A stretch of 64,000 bases of DNA from Glycomyces harbinensis (GTDB lineage: Bacteria; Actinomycetota; Actinomycetes; Mycobacteriales; Micromonosporaceae): positions 248,001 to 312,000 of the forward strand of contig NZ_FNAD01000001.1 in assembly GCF_900101745.1 (NCBI RefSeq), read 5' to 3'. The stretch's first letter is position 1. Every line of letters starts with the position of its first letter. A model generated the notes under the pieces. The model saw only the letters and a list, made by a program, of their open reading frames with translations. It had not been told where the DNA came from and made no database searches. This document shows, piece after piece, positions 17,116 to 26,138 of the stretch. A program made the translations under genes and the position numbers.

Positions 17116-19662
17116 ATGACCTACTTTCCCGAGACGTTCCGTCCGCTCCACGAGGGCTGGACCCTGACCGCCGCCGCACTGCCCCAGGACGCCCCCGTCG
17201 ACCCGGCGGCGCTGGCGGCCGGCGTCCCGGCGGCCGTGCCGGGCGAGGCGCACCTGGACCTGCACCGCGCCGGGCTCATCGAGGACCCGTTCGACGGCGA
17301 CAACGAGGCCGCGCAGCAGTGGATCGGCGACACGGCCTGGCGCTTCGCGACCACCTTCGAGTGGACCGACGACGGCGCCGCCCGCCACGACCTGGTCGCC
17401 CTCGGCCTCGACACCGTCGCGGCCGTGGAGGTCAACGGGGTCGAAGTCGGCCGCACGCAGAACATGTTCCGCTCCTACCGCTGGGACGTGCGCGAGCACC
17501 TGCGCGAAGGGTCGAACACCCTCGCGGTCGTCTTCGCCGCGCCGGTGCCCGAGGCCGCGGCCCGTGCCGAGCGCGACGGCGCGCTGCCGCACACGAACCA
17601 CCACGCGTACAACCAGCTGCGCAAGATGGCCTGCTCCTTCGGATGGGACTGGGGCATCGACGTCGCGGGCGCCGGGATCTGGAAGCCGATCGGGCTCGAC
17701 TCGTGGTCAGAGGCGCGGATCGCCTCCGTGCGGCCGCTGGTCGACGTGGTCGAGAACGCCGACGGCGGCCGTGACGGCGTCCTCACCGTGCACCTGGAGA
17801 TCGAGCGCGCGGCCGACGAGGGCGACGTGGAGGTCCTCCTGGTCGTCGCCGGCCCCGACGGCCGTCCACTGGAGACCTCCGCCACGGTCCCCGCCGGGGA
17901 GACCTCGATCGCGATCGTGTCGGACGTGCCGGACGTGCGCCGCTGGTGGCCCGTCGGCCACGGCGACCAGCCGCTGTACGACGTGACCATCGAGATGAGC
18001 CGGGCGGCCTGGCGCGGCCGGGTCGGGTTCCGCACGGTCGAACTCGACACCGCCCCGGACCCCTCCGGAGCCCCGTTCGACATCCGCGTCAACGGCGAGC
18101 TCGTCCTGGTGCGCGGCGCGAACTGGATCCCCGACCACGCCTTCCTCACCGCGATCGACCGCGACCGGTACGCCCGGCGCGTGGACGACGCCCTCGAGGC
18201 CAACGTCAACCTCCTGCGCGTGTGGGGCGGCGGGATCTACGAGTCCGACGACCTCTACGAGCTCGCCGACGAGCGGGGCCTGCTCATGTGGCAGGACTTC
18301 CTGTTCGCCTGCGCCGCATACAGCGAGGACGACCCGCTGCGATCCGAGGTCGAGGCCGAGGTCCGCGAGAACGTGACCCGCCTCAGCCCGCACCCCTCGC
18401 TCATCCTGTGGAACGGCAACAACGAGAACACCTGGGGCTCGGTCGACTGGAGCTGGGCGCACCGCCTCGACGGCCGCGGCTGGGGCGACGCCTACTACAA
18501 CGGCCTCATCCCCGAGGTGCTGTCCGAACTGGACCCGACCCGCCCGTACTCGCCCGCGAGCCCGTACTCCTTCGGCGACTACCGGTACCCCAACGACGAG
18601 CGCTACGGCTCGATGCACATCTGGGACGTCTGGAACCGGGTCGACTACAGCGTCTACGCCGACTACCGGCCGCGGTTCGTCGCCGAGTTCGGCTTCCAGG
18701 CCCCGCCCGCGTGGTCGACCCTCGCCGAGGTCGTCCACGATGAGCCGATGTACCCCTTCGGGCACCAGATGCTGGTGCACCAGAAGGCGAACCAGGGCAA
18801 CGCCAAGCTCGAGCGCGGCTGGCAGGGGCACCTGCCCGACCCCGAGTCCATCGAGGACTGGCACTGGACGACGCAGCTCAACCAGGCGCACGCGATCCGG
18901 TTCGGCGTCGAGCACTTCCGCTCGCTCACGCCCCACAACACCGGCACGGTCCTGTGGCAGCTCAACGACAACTGGCCCGTGGTCTCCTGGGCCGCGGTCG
19001 ACTTCGCCGAGCACCGCAAGCCGCTGTGGCACGCCCTGCGCGACATGTACGCCCCGCGCCTGGCGACGCTCCAGCCCCGCCCGTCCGAGCAGGCGTTTGC
19101 CGACGCCTGGGAGGGCACGGTCCCCGAGTTCGACACGCTCGCGCTCGTCCTGGTCAACGACACCGGCGAGGACTACGAGGGCGCCTTCACCGTGACCCGC
19201 GAGTCCTTCGACGGCACCGAACTCGCCAAGACCGTGCTCCGGGCGGCGGTGCCCGCTCGCGGGGCCACCACCGTCACCGTCCCCGCCGAGGTCGCCGCGT
19301 TCGGCGACCCGGCCGCCGAAGCCGTCGTGGCCGTCGCCGACGACGGCGCCTTCGCCCCGGCCTTCCGGTACGGGGCCGAAGTGGTCGCGCAGCGGCTCGA
19401 CCCGAGCCCGCTGCGCGTCGAGGCCGCCGCGGTCGACAGTGCCGGTACGGGCAGTGCCGTGGAACTGCGCCTGACCGCGACCTCGCTGGCGCGTGACGTG
19501 TTCTGCCACGCCGACACCGTGGACCCGCTCGCCCGCGCCGACGGGGGCATGATCACCCTCCGGGCCGGGCAGACGGCCGTGATCCGCGTCCAGACCCCGG
19601 CAGGGGCCGACCCGGACGCGTTCGCCGACGCCCTGCGCTGCGCCAACGACCTGCTCAAGTAG
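17116..19662 (+). CDS. GH2 beta-mannosidase, cytoplasmic
   Basis: 848 residues with a GH2 sugar-binding jelly roll, immunoglobulin-like domain, TIM barrel and C-terminal beta domains. Beta-mannosidase features are NWIPDHAFLTAI, LLRVWGGGIYESDDLYELAD, the acid/base E437 in WNGNNENTWG and the nucleophile E524 in FVAEFGFQ. It releases mannose from the non-reducing end of beta-1,4-manno-oligosaccharides. No signal peptide is present, so it works on imported substrate. TAAGGA precedes the ATG, 57 bp after the importer's last gene. A strong stem-loop follows its stop and may lower expression of the genes behind it. Confidence 0.94.
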   Translation: MTYFPETFRPLHEGWTLTAAALPQDAPVDPAALAAGVPAAVPGEAHLDLHRAGLIEDPFDGDNEAAQQWIGDTAWRFATTFEWTDDGAARHDLVALGLDTVAAVEVNGVEVGRTQNMFRSYRWDVREHLREGSNTLAVVFAAPVPEAAARAERDGALPHTNHHAYNQLRKMACSFGWDWGIDVAGAGIWKPIGLDSWSEARIASVRPLVDVVENADGGRDGVLTVHLEIERAADEGDVEVLLVVAGPDGRPLETSATVPAGETSIAIVSDVPDVRRWWPVGHGDQPLYDVTIEMSRAAWRGRVGFRTVELDTAPDPSGAPFDIRVNGELVLVRGANWIPDHAFLTAIDRDRYARRVDDALEANVNLLRVWGGGIYESDDLYELADERGLLMWQDFLFACAAYSEDDPLRSEVEAEVRENVTRLSPHPSLILWNGNNENTWGSVDWSWAHRLDGRGWGDAYYNGLIPEVLSELDPTRPYSPASPYSFGDYRYPNDERYGSMHIWDVWNRVDYSVYADYRPRFVAEFGFQAPPAWSTLAEVVHDEPMYPFGHQMLVHQKANQGNAKLERGWQGHLPDPESIEDWHWTTQLNQAHAIRFGVEHFRSLTPHNTGTVLWQLNDNWPVVSWAAVDFAEHRKPLWHALRDMYAPRLATLQPRPSEQAFADAWEGTVPEFDTLALVLVNDTGEDYEGAFTVTRESFDGTELAKTVLRAAVPARGATTVTVPAEVAAFGDPAAEAVVAVADDGAFAPAFRYGAEVVAQRLDPSPLRVEAAAVDSAGTGSAVELRLTATSLARDVFCHADTVDPLARADGGMITLRAGQTAVIRVQTPAGADPDAFADALRCANDLLK

Positions 19663-19669
19663 TTCGACA

Positions 19670-19699
19670 CGCCGCCCGGCCCGGTGGGGCCGGGCGGCG
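19670..19699 (+). terminator. Intra-operon stem-loop after beta-mannosidase
   Basis: A perfect 13-bp GC-only stem (19670-19682 with 19687-19699) with a GGTG loop begins eight bases after the stop codon; a short A-run follows. The next gene starts 29 bases later on the same strand, so it is more likely a partial terminator or 3' end stabiliser than an operon boundary. Confidence 0.6.
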
Positions 19700-19727
19700 C
19701 GGCTTGAAAAACACCTGGAGACGTGAC

Positions 19728-21827
19728 ATGACACTGCGATGGTCCACTGGGGACTTCGATTTCGAGTTCGCGACCGGCGCCGACGCGCCGGTCTCCCTCC
19801 GGTCGCTCACCCCCGCCGACGCGACGCCCGCCCCGGCCGCAGGCACCCCGCCACTGGTCGAGGTCCAGGCGCTCGGCCACGGGCGCTTCCCCGGCAGCCA
19901 CCGCTACTCCAGCACCACCGTCGGCTCGCGCCTGCGCTACACCGGCCACGAGATCACCGGCGGCGCACTGCACCTCCACCAGGCCGACCCGGTCACCGGC
20001 CTGCGGGCCACGAGCGTCCTCAGCCCCTCCGGCCGCGCCGTGCGGGCCTGGACCGTGCTGCGCGCGGGCGACCGGCCGATCACCGTCCAGGCCGTGACCT
20101 CCCTGGTCCTGGGCACCTTCGTCACCGAGGACACCACCGTCGACGACCTCGACGTCCTGTGGGGCGACAACGACTGGGTCGCCGAGTCGCGCTGGCACCG
20201 CGCCCCGCTGCGCGAGGTCGGCCTGCCCGCCATGGACCCCGCGGTGCACCACCACATGAACCGCGCCCGCATGGCCGTCACCACCCGCAGCTCCTGGTCC
20301 ACAGGGGAGCGGCTGCCGACCGGCCTCATCGTCGGCCGAGGCTGCGGCCTCGCCTTCCAGATCGAGCACAACGGCGCCTGGCACTGGGAGATCGGCGAGG
20401 ACCGCACCGGCGCCTCGCTCGCCCTCCTGGGCCCCACCGACGCCGAACACCAGTGGACCGTCGACCTCGCGCCCGGCGAGGCCTTCACGTCCGTCCCCGT
20501 GGCCGTCACGGTCGCGAACGATGCCGCCGACCCGGTCGGCGCCGCCCTCGCAGGCCTCACCGCCCACCGCCGATCCCTGGTGGCCGCCAAGGGCACCGCC
20601 GGACTCGACGGCCCCCTGCCCGTGGTCTTCAACGACTACATGAACACCCTCATGGGCGACCCGACCGCGGCCAAGATCCTCCCGCTCGCCGAGGCCGCCG
20701 CCCGCGCCGGCGCGGACTACTACTGCATCGACGCCGGCTGGTACGACGACGACGCCGGAGGCTGGTGGGACGCCGTGGGGGAGTGGGAGCCCAGCCGCTC
20801 GCGCTTCCCCGACGGCCTCGACGCCGTCCTCGCCTACATCCGCGAGCTCGGCATGGTCCCCGGCATCTGGCTCGAACCCGAAGTCGTCGGCGTCCGCTCC
20901 GAGATCTCGCGGACCCTGCCCGCCGAAGCGTTCTTCCAGCGCGGCGGACAGCGCGTGGTCGAACACGGCCGCTACCAGCTCGACTTGCGCCACCCGGCCG
21001 CCCGCGATCACCTCGACGCCGTGGTCGACCGCCTCGTCGGCATGGGCGTCGGCTTCTTCAAACTCGACTACAACATCATGCCCGGGCCCGGCACCGACGT
21101 CGGCGGCCTCGCCCCCGGCGCGGGCCTCCTGGAGCACTGCCGCGCCTACCTCGACTGGATCGACGCCGTCCTCGCCAGGCACCCGGGGCTCCTCATCGAG
21201 AACTGCGCCTCCGGCGGCATGAGGGCCGACTACGCGACCCTCTCCCGCCTCCACCTGCAATCCACATCGGACCAGCAGGATCCCGTGCTGTACCCCGCGA
21301 TCGCGGCCGCCACCCCCGCGTCGATCCTGCCCGAGCAGGCCGGCCACTGGGGCTACGCCCAACCCGAGATGAGCGCCGAGGAATCCGCGTTCACCCTCGT
21401 CGCCGGCATCACCGGCCGCCTCTACCTCAGCGGCCACCTCGCCCGCATGGACCCCGAGCAGCTCGCGCTCGTCGCCACCGCCGTCGCCGCGCACCGCGAA
21501 CTCCTGCCGCACAACGCGACCGCCGTCCCCTCCTGGCCGCTCGGCCTCGAACACCGCGGACCCTGGCAGGCCTTCGCGCTCCACACCGAGCAGGCCACGG
21601 TCCTGACCGTCTGGCGCCTCCCGGGCGCACCCGCCGACCTCGAACTCGCACTGCCCGCCCTGCGCGGCGACCACTTCGCCTGCGACCAGGTCTTCCCCGC
21701 CCCCGGCACCACCGGCATGGGCGAATGGGGCTGGACCTGGAACGCCGCCCAAGGCGTCCTGCGCATCGCGACCGACGTCCCGGCGCCGACCGCGCGCGTC
21801 CTGCGCCTGACGAAAGAGCGACCCTAA
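19728..21827 (+). CDS. GH36 alpha-galactosidase, second subgroup (copy A)
   Basis: 699 residues. The ATG at 19728 is preferred over an upstream TTG because it has CTGGAG 8-9 bases before it. The GH36 barrel carries the nucleophile D447 in FFKLDYN, the acid/base D515 in STSDQQD, and YYCIDAGWYDD and GIWLEPEVVG. It is clearly paralogous to the GH36 at 59579-61681 (shared NDYMNTL-GDPT, LDLRHPAA, LLPEQA segments) and more distant from the one at 7744-9879. Placed behind a beta-mannosidase, it is likely to strip alpha-1,6-galactose from galactomanno-oligosaccharides. It is predicted to be cytoplasmic. Confidence 0.9.
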   Translation: MTLRWSTGDFDFEFATGADAPVSLRSLTPADATPAPAAGTPPLVEVQALGHGRFPGSHRYSSTTVGSRLRYTGHEITGGALHLHQADPVTGLRATSVLSPSGRAVRAWTVLRAGDRPITVQAVTSLVLGTFVTEDTTVDDLDVLWGDNDWVAESRWHRAPLREVGLPAMDPAVHHHMNRARMAVTTRSSWSTGERLPTGLIVGRGCGLAFQIEHNGAWHWEIGEDRTGASLALLGPTDAEHQWTVDLAPGEAFTSVPVAVTVANDAADPVGAALAGLTAHRRSLVAAKGTAGLDGPLPVVFNDYMNTLMGDPTAAKILPLAEAAARAGADYYCIDAGWYDDDAGGWWDAVGEWEPSRSRFPDGLDAVLAYIRELGMVPGIWLEPEVVGVRSEISRTLPAEAFFQRGGQRVVEHGRYQLDLRHPAARDHLDAVVDRLVGMGVGFFKLDYNIMPGPGTDVGGLAPGAGLLEHCRAYLDWIDAVLARHPGLLIENCASGGMRADYATLSRLHLQSTSDQQDPVLYPAIAAATPASILPEQAGHWGYAQPEMSAEESAFTLVAGITGRLYLSGHLARMDPEQLALVATAVAAHRELLPHNATAVPSWPLGLEHRGPWQAFALHTEQATVLTVWRLPGAPADLELALPALRGDHFACDQVFPAPGTTGMGEWGWTWNAAQGVLRIATDVPAPTARVLRLTKERP

Positions 21828-23105
21828 GTGACCCCGTGGCCCGACTCCCCGCACCACCACCGCTGGCTCGACGCCGAATGCCGCCGCCTGCTCGCCTTCG
21901 GCGCGCACCTCGGCCTGCCCCGAGGCGGCGCCGCCTACCTCGATGAGACCGGCGAACCCGATGCCGCCCAAGGCGTCCGCACCTGGATCACCGCCAGGAC
22001 CGCCCACGTCTACGCCCTCGGCACCCTCCTTGGCATCCCCGGCAGCGCCCCGATCGCCGACGCCGCGCTCGCGGGCCTGACCGGGCGCCTGCGCGACGGC
22101 GGGCACGGCGGCTGGCACCACGCCCTCCTCGCCGACGGCACGCCCGACCGCGCGTCCGGCAAGTCCTGCTACGACCACGCGTTCGTCCTGCTCGCCGCCT
22201 CCTCGGCCGTCCTCGCCGAACGGCCCGGCGCCGCAGCACTGCTCGAGGAGGCCTCCTCCGTCTACCTCGAACGGTTCTGGGACGAGAAGGCCGGACTCCC
22301 CGTCGACGCCTGGGACGCCGCCTTCACCCGCCCCGAGGACTACCGGGGCCTCAACGCCACCATGCACTCGCTCGAAGCACTCCTCGCCGCCGCCGACGCC
22401 GTGTCGTCCCGCGACCCGGCCGCCGCGGCCGCGTGGCGCGAACGGGCCGGGCGCATCGCCCGCTTCGGCGCCGACCTCGCCGACCGGTACGGCGGCCGCC
22501 TCCCCGAGCACTTCGGACCCGACTGGACCCCCGACCTCGAACGCAACCGCGACCGCCCCGACGACCCGTTCAAACCCTTCGGCGCCACCCCCGGACACGG
22601 CCTCGAATGGGCCCGCCTCCTGCTCAACACCGAAGCGGCGCAGCGCGAAGCGATGCTGGAACCGGACGAGTCCCTGCTGCGGGCCGCGACCCTCCTGTTC
22701 GACACCGCCGTGGACGACGCCTGGGCCGCCGACGGCGCCGACGGCTTCGTCTACACCGTCGACTGGGACGGCCGGCCCGTCGTGCGCCAGCGGATGCACT
22801 GGGTCGCCGCCGAGGCGATCGCCGCCGCGGCCGCACTCCACCGACGCACCGGCGAGCAGCGCTTCGCCGACCGCTACGCCGCCTGGTGGGACCACGCCGA
22901 ACGCCACTTCATCGACCGCGAACACGGGTCCTGGCGCCACGAACTCGACCCGGACAACACCCCGGCCGCCTCGGTCTGGCCCGGCAAACCGGACCTGTAC
23001 CACGCCGTGCAGGCCACCCTCGTACCCCGGCTTCCGCTCGCGCCCGGCATCGCCCGGGCCCTGCGCGAAGACCGACTGTCCACCGTGCTCGAAGGAGCGG
23101 CATGA
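21828..23105 (+). CDS. AGE-family epimerase/isomerase, probable D-mannose isomerase
   Basis: 425 residues of the N-acylglucosamine 2-epimerase (alpha/alpha)6-barrel family, close in length to YihS/mannose isomerase. Conserved active-site segments visible are ARTAHVYA, CYDHAFVLLAAS, GLNATMHSLEALLA, GHGLEWARLLL, RMHWVAAEAIAA and WPGKPDLYHA; the histidines in the HSLE, GHGLEW and MHW segments are the expected catalytic and ring-opening residues. In this operon the best fit is mannose to fructose, linking the beta-mannosidase to the kinase that follows. Cellobiose/mannobiose 2-epimerase is an alternative. The GTG start directly follows the TAA of the GH36 gene, and the stop overlaps the kinase ATG. 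Confidence 0.82.
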   Translation: MTPWPDSPHHHRWLDAECRRLLAFGAHLGLPRGGAAYLDETGEPDAAQGVRTWITARTAHVYALGTLLGIPGSAPIADAALAGLTGRLRDGGHGGWHHALLADGTPDRASGKSCYDHAFVLLAASSAVLAERPGAAALLEEASSVYLERFWDEKAGLPVDAWDAAFTRPEDYRGLNATMHSLEALLAAADAVSSRDPAAAAAWRERAGRIARFGADLADRYGGRLPEHFGPDWTPDLERNRDRPDDPFKPFGATPGHGLEWARLLLNTEAAQREAMLEPDESLLRAATLLFDTAVDDAWAADGADGFVYTVDWDGRPVVRQRMHWVAAEAIAAAAALHRRTGEQRFADRYAAWWDHAERHFIDREHGSWRHELDPDNTPAASVWPGKPDLYHAVQATLVPRLPLAPGIARALREDRLSTVLEGAA

Positions 23106-24073
23106 ACCACCGCACGGCACAGCCGTCCCCGACGGTGCTCGTCATCGGCGAGACCCTCATCGACATCGTGCCCGCCGCCGACGGCGTCCGCGAACTGCCC
23201 GGCGGCAGCCCGGCCAACGTCGCGGTGGTCCTCGGCAGGCTCGGCCGCCGACCGCTGCTCGCCACGACCCTCGCCGACGACGACCGCGGCAAGACCGCCC
23301 GGCGCTGGCTCGAGGACTCCGGCGTCGACGTCCTCGCCCAGGCCCCGGCCTCGGGCCGGACCTCCACGGCTGCCGTGCGCTTCGACCGGAACGGCTCGGC
23401 CGCATACGAATTCGACCTCGCCTGGGACCTCGACACCGCCACGCTGCGACTCGCCGCCGACGAACCCGCCGCGGTGCACGCCGGCTCCATCGCCACCGTC
23501 CTCGACCCGGGCGCCTCCGCGGTCGAGGCCGCGCTCCTGGCCGCCCGCGGCCGCTCGCTCGTCACGTTCGACCCCAACGCCAGGCCCACGTTCACGCCCG
23601 ACCGCGACGACGCCCTCGCGCGCGTCGAACGCCTCGTCGCGGCGAGCGACGTCGTCAAGGTGTCCGATGAGGACCTGGCCTGGTACCACCCGGGCGCCGA
23701 CCCGGTCGACGCCGCCCGCGACTGGGCCGCAACCGGTCCGGTCCTGGTCGTCCTCACCCGCGGCGCGGACGGCGGCGTCCTGGTCCGCGACGGGCACGAA
23801 CCGGTCACCGTCCCGGGCGTCCCGGTCGCCGTCGCCGACACCATCGGCGCGGGCGACACCTTCATGGGCGCGCTGATCGACGCGCTCCTGACCCTCGGCG
23901 CGCAGGGCCCGCACGCCCGCGACGCGCTCGGCGACCTGGCGCCCGACGACCTGCGCTGGGCCGCGACCTGGGCCGCGCACGCCGCGGCGATCACGGTCTC
24001 GCGCCCGGGCGCCGACCCGCCCACCAGGGCCGAACTCGCCCTCCGCGCGCAGTCCCGGCCGATCGGAGTGTGA
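23102..24073 (+). CDS. PfkB-family sugar kinase, probable fructokinase
   Basis: 323 residues. The ribokinase-fold signatures are GGSPANVAVVLGRLG at about 37-51 and the ATP/anion-hole motif DTIGAGDTFMGAL near residue 247, which holds the catalytic aspartate. The start IGETLIDIVP and the GGSPANVA form are common in fructokinases. The ATG overlaps the stop of the epimerase gene. Its likely role is to phosphorylate fructose produced from mannose, feeding fructose 6-phosphate into glycolysis. It is the last gene of the operon that starts at 11429. Confidence 0.85.
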   Translation: MNHRTAQPSPTVLVIGETLIDIVPAADGVRELPGGSPANVAVVLGRLGRRPLLATTLADDDRGKTARRWLEDSGVDVLAQAPASGRTSTAAVRFDRNGSAAYEFDLAWDLDTATLRLAADEPAAVHAGSIATVLDPGASAVEAALLAARGRSLVTFDPNARPTFTPDRDDALARVERLVAASDVVKVSDEDLAWYHPGADPVDAARDWAATGPVLVVLTRGADGGVLVRDGHEPVTVPGVPVAVADTIGAGDTFMGALIDALLTLGAQGPHARDALGDLAPDDLRWAATWAAHAAAITVSRPGADPPTRAELALRAQSRPIGV

Positions 24074-24148
24074 GCTTCCCGTCGGACCCCGCCGCTGGAA
24101 CCGCATCGTCGGCATCATTGGGGGACCGGCGATCGAAGGAGCGAGACC

Positions 24149-25048
24149 ATGAGCGACGGCGCGGCGGTGTCGGACGAACGGGGCCGCCTCACGAACCTCG
24201 CCTACCGGCTGCTCGGCTCCCTCGCCGACGCCGAGGACGCCGTGCAGGAGACCTACCTGCGCTGGTACCGCCTGGACCCCGAAGCGCGCGCGGCCGTCCG
24301 GGTACCGGGAGCCTGGCTCACCACCGTCGCGGGCCGGGTCTGCCTGGACGTGCTCGGCTCGGCGAAGACCCGCCGCGAGCGGTACGTCGGGGCGTGGCTG
24401 CCCGAGCCGCTGCCGGACCGCTCGGTCGGCTCGTCCGGAGCCGCCGCCGACCCCGCCGACCGGGTGACGCTCGACGAATCGGTCGACATGGCGCTCCTCG
24501 TGGTCCTCGAGACGATGACCCCGGCCGAGCGCGTCGCCTTCGTCCTCCACGACGTGTTCCGCTACCCGTTCGCGGAGATCGCCGCGATCGTCGGCCGCAC
24601 CCCGGCCGCCTGCCGACAGCTCGCGACCTCCGCCCGCCGCCGCGTGCGCGAGGTCCGCGGGCCCGTCGAGCCGACCGCCGCGATCGTCCGGGACTTCAAG
24701 GAGGCCTGGCGGGCCGGGGACGTCGACGCGCTCATCGGCCTGCTCGACCCGGACGTCCGCGCGGTCGCCGACGGCGGCGGCATCGCCAGCGCGCACCCGT
24801 ACCCCGTCCAGGGCCGCGACCTCGTCGCGCGGGGCCTCGTGGCCGTCCTCGCCGTGATGGAGGGCCGGCGGTTCCTCGAACGCGCCGTCAACGGAAGGCC
24901 CGGCCTGGTCGCCGAGCGCGACGGCGTCACCGACACGGTGATCGCCTTCGACACCGCGAACGGCCGCATCACCGCCCTGTGGGTGATCCGCAACCCCGAG
25001 AAGCTCCGCGCCTGGAACCGGGCCGAGCCCGAGGCCGATATCAGATAA
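24149..25048 (+). CDS. ECF41-type RNA polymerase sigma factor with SnoaL-like C-terminus
   Basis: 299 residues. Sigma region 2 spans about 10-75 and region 4 about 110-170 (VFRYPFAEIAAIVGRTPAACRQ), followed by a SnoaL/NTF2-like domain. All three ECF41 hallmarks are present: WLPEP (83-87) in the linker, DGGG (208-211) and NPEKL (282-286) in the C-terminal domain, which controls activity in place of an anti-sigma factor. ECF41 genes normally sit beside a carboxymuconolactone-decarboxylase-like (COMD) target gene. None is here; the next gene is an aldo-keto reductase 60 bp downstream. A good GAAGGAG site precedes the ATG. No ECF41-type promoter could be recognised upstream. Confidence 0.92.
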   Translation: MSDGAAVSDERGRLTNLAYRLLGSLADAEDAVQETYLRWYRLDPEARAAVRVPGAWLTTVAGRVCLDVLGSAKTRRERYVGAWLPEPLPDRSVGSSGAAADPADRVTLDESVDMALLVVLETMTPAERVAFVLHDVFRYPFAEIAAIVGRTPAACRQLATSARRRVREVRGPVEPTAAIVRDFKEAWRAGDVDALIGLLDPDVRAVADGGGIASAHPYPVQGRDLVARGLVAVLAVMEGRRFLERAVNGRPGLVAERDGVTDTVIAFDTANGRITALWVIRNPEKLRAWNRAEPEADIR

Positions 25049-25108
25049 CGCCGATACACTGGCGCAGGACTCGACGGGGCCGTCCCGTCGCCGGACTGAG
25101 GGAGACCC

Positions 25109-26092
25109 ATGGAGCAGCGCGCATTCGGCAGGAGCGGCCAGCGGGCGTCGGTGGTCGGACTGGGCACCTGGCAGCTCGGCGCCGACTGGGGCGACGTGCA
25201 GGAAGCCGACGCCCTCGCCGTACTGGAGGCGGCCGCCGACTCCGGCGTGACCTTCTTCGACACCGCCGACGTCTACGGCGACGGCCGCTCCGAGCAGCTC
25301 ATCGGCCGGTTCCTGCGCGAGCGCCCCGACGCCGGCGTCCTCGTGGCGACCAAGATGGGCCGCCGCGCCGACCTCGACCCGGCCCTGTACACCCTCGACA
25401 ACTTCCGGGCCTGGACCGACCGCTCGCGCGCGAACCTCGGCGTCGACCGGCTCGACCTGGTCCAGCTCCACTGCCCGCCCACGCCCGTCTACTCCTCGGA
25501 CGCCGCCTTCGACGCCCTGGACACCCTCGTCGAAGAAGGCCGCATCGCCGCCTACGGCGTGAGCGTCGAGACCTGCGACGAGGCCCTGACGGCTATCGCC
25601 CGCCCCGGCACCGCCAGCGTCCAGATCATCCTGAACCCGTTCCGGCTCAAGCCGCTCGAAGCGGTCCTGCCCGCGGCCGCCGAAGCCGGCGTCGGCGTCA
25701 TCGCCCGCGTCCCGCTCGCCAGCGGCCTGCTCTCGGGCAAGTACACGAAGGACACCGTCTTCGCCGCGAACGACCACCGCGCCTACAACCGGCACGGCGA
25801 GGCCTTCGACCAGGGCGAGACCTTCTCCGGCGTCGATTACGCCACCGGTGTCGAAGCGGCCGTGGCGTTCGCGTCCCTCGCGCCCGAAGGCGCCAGCCCC
25901 GCGCAGACCGCGCTGCGCTGGATCCTCCAGCAGCCGGGCGTCTCGACCGTGATCCCCGGAGCGCGCAATCCCGAGCAGGCCCGCGCGAACGCCGAGGCCG
26001 CCGCGCTCGCGCCCCTGCCGGAGGCCACCCTCGACGCGGTGCGCGACCTCTACGACGAGAAGATCCGCGAGCAGGTCCACCACCGCTGGTAG
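25109..26092 (+). CDS. Aldo-keto reductase
   Basis: 327 residues with the AKR tetrad: D and Y in FFDTADVYGDG (residues 50-60), K in VATKMG and H in LVQLHCPP. The C-terminal NADPH-binding segment QPGVSTVIPGARNPEQARAN is intact. It reduces carbonyl substrates with NADPH in the cytoplasm; the substrate is unknown. It follows the ECF41 sigma gene by 60 bp on the same strand with GAGGGAGA before the ATG, so it may be co-transcribed and be the target-type gene of this sigma factor (inference). A convergent terminator follows. Confidence 0.92.
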   Translation: MEQRAFGRSGQRASVVGLGTWQLGADWGDVQEADALAVLEAAADSGVTFFDTADVYGDGRSEQLIGRFLRERPDAGVLVATKMGRRADLDPALYTLDNFRAWTDRSRANLGVDRLDLVQLHCPPTPVYSSDAAFDALDTLVEEGRIAAYGVSVETCDEALTAIARPGTASVQIILNPFRLKPLEAVLPAAAEAGVGVIARVPLASGLLSGKYTKDTVFAANDHRAYNRHGEAFDQGETFSGVDYATGVEAAVAFASLAPEGASPAQTALRWILQQPGVSTVIPGARNPEQARANAEAAALAPLPEATLDAVRDLYDEKIREQVHHRW

Positions 26093-26096
26093 CCCT

Positions 26097-26131
26097 GCGG
26101 GCCGGCCCGGATCCCGTCCGGGCCGGCCGCA
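26097..26131. terminator. Bidirectional terminator
   Basis: A perfect 12-bp GC-rich stem (26100-26111 with 26117-26128), loop TCCCG, sits between the convergent ends of the aldo-keto reductase and erythromycin-esterase-like genes. Confidence 0.75.
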
Positions 26132-26138
26132 AGCGCCC

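Noticed and set aside
19173-23120. A 1315-codon open frame on the minus strand
   Set aside because: It lies opposite GH2, GH36 and the AGE gene, has low-complexity Gly/Val/Arg/Asp composition and no recognisable motifs. It is an antisense shadow produced by the GC-rich third positions of the real genes.
24074-24148. Autoregulated ECF41 promoter upstream of the sigma gene
   Set aside because: The expected TGTCACA and CGTC elements are not present at usable spacing in this 75-bp gap.
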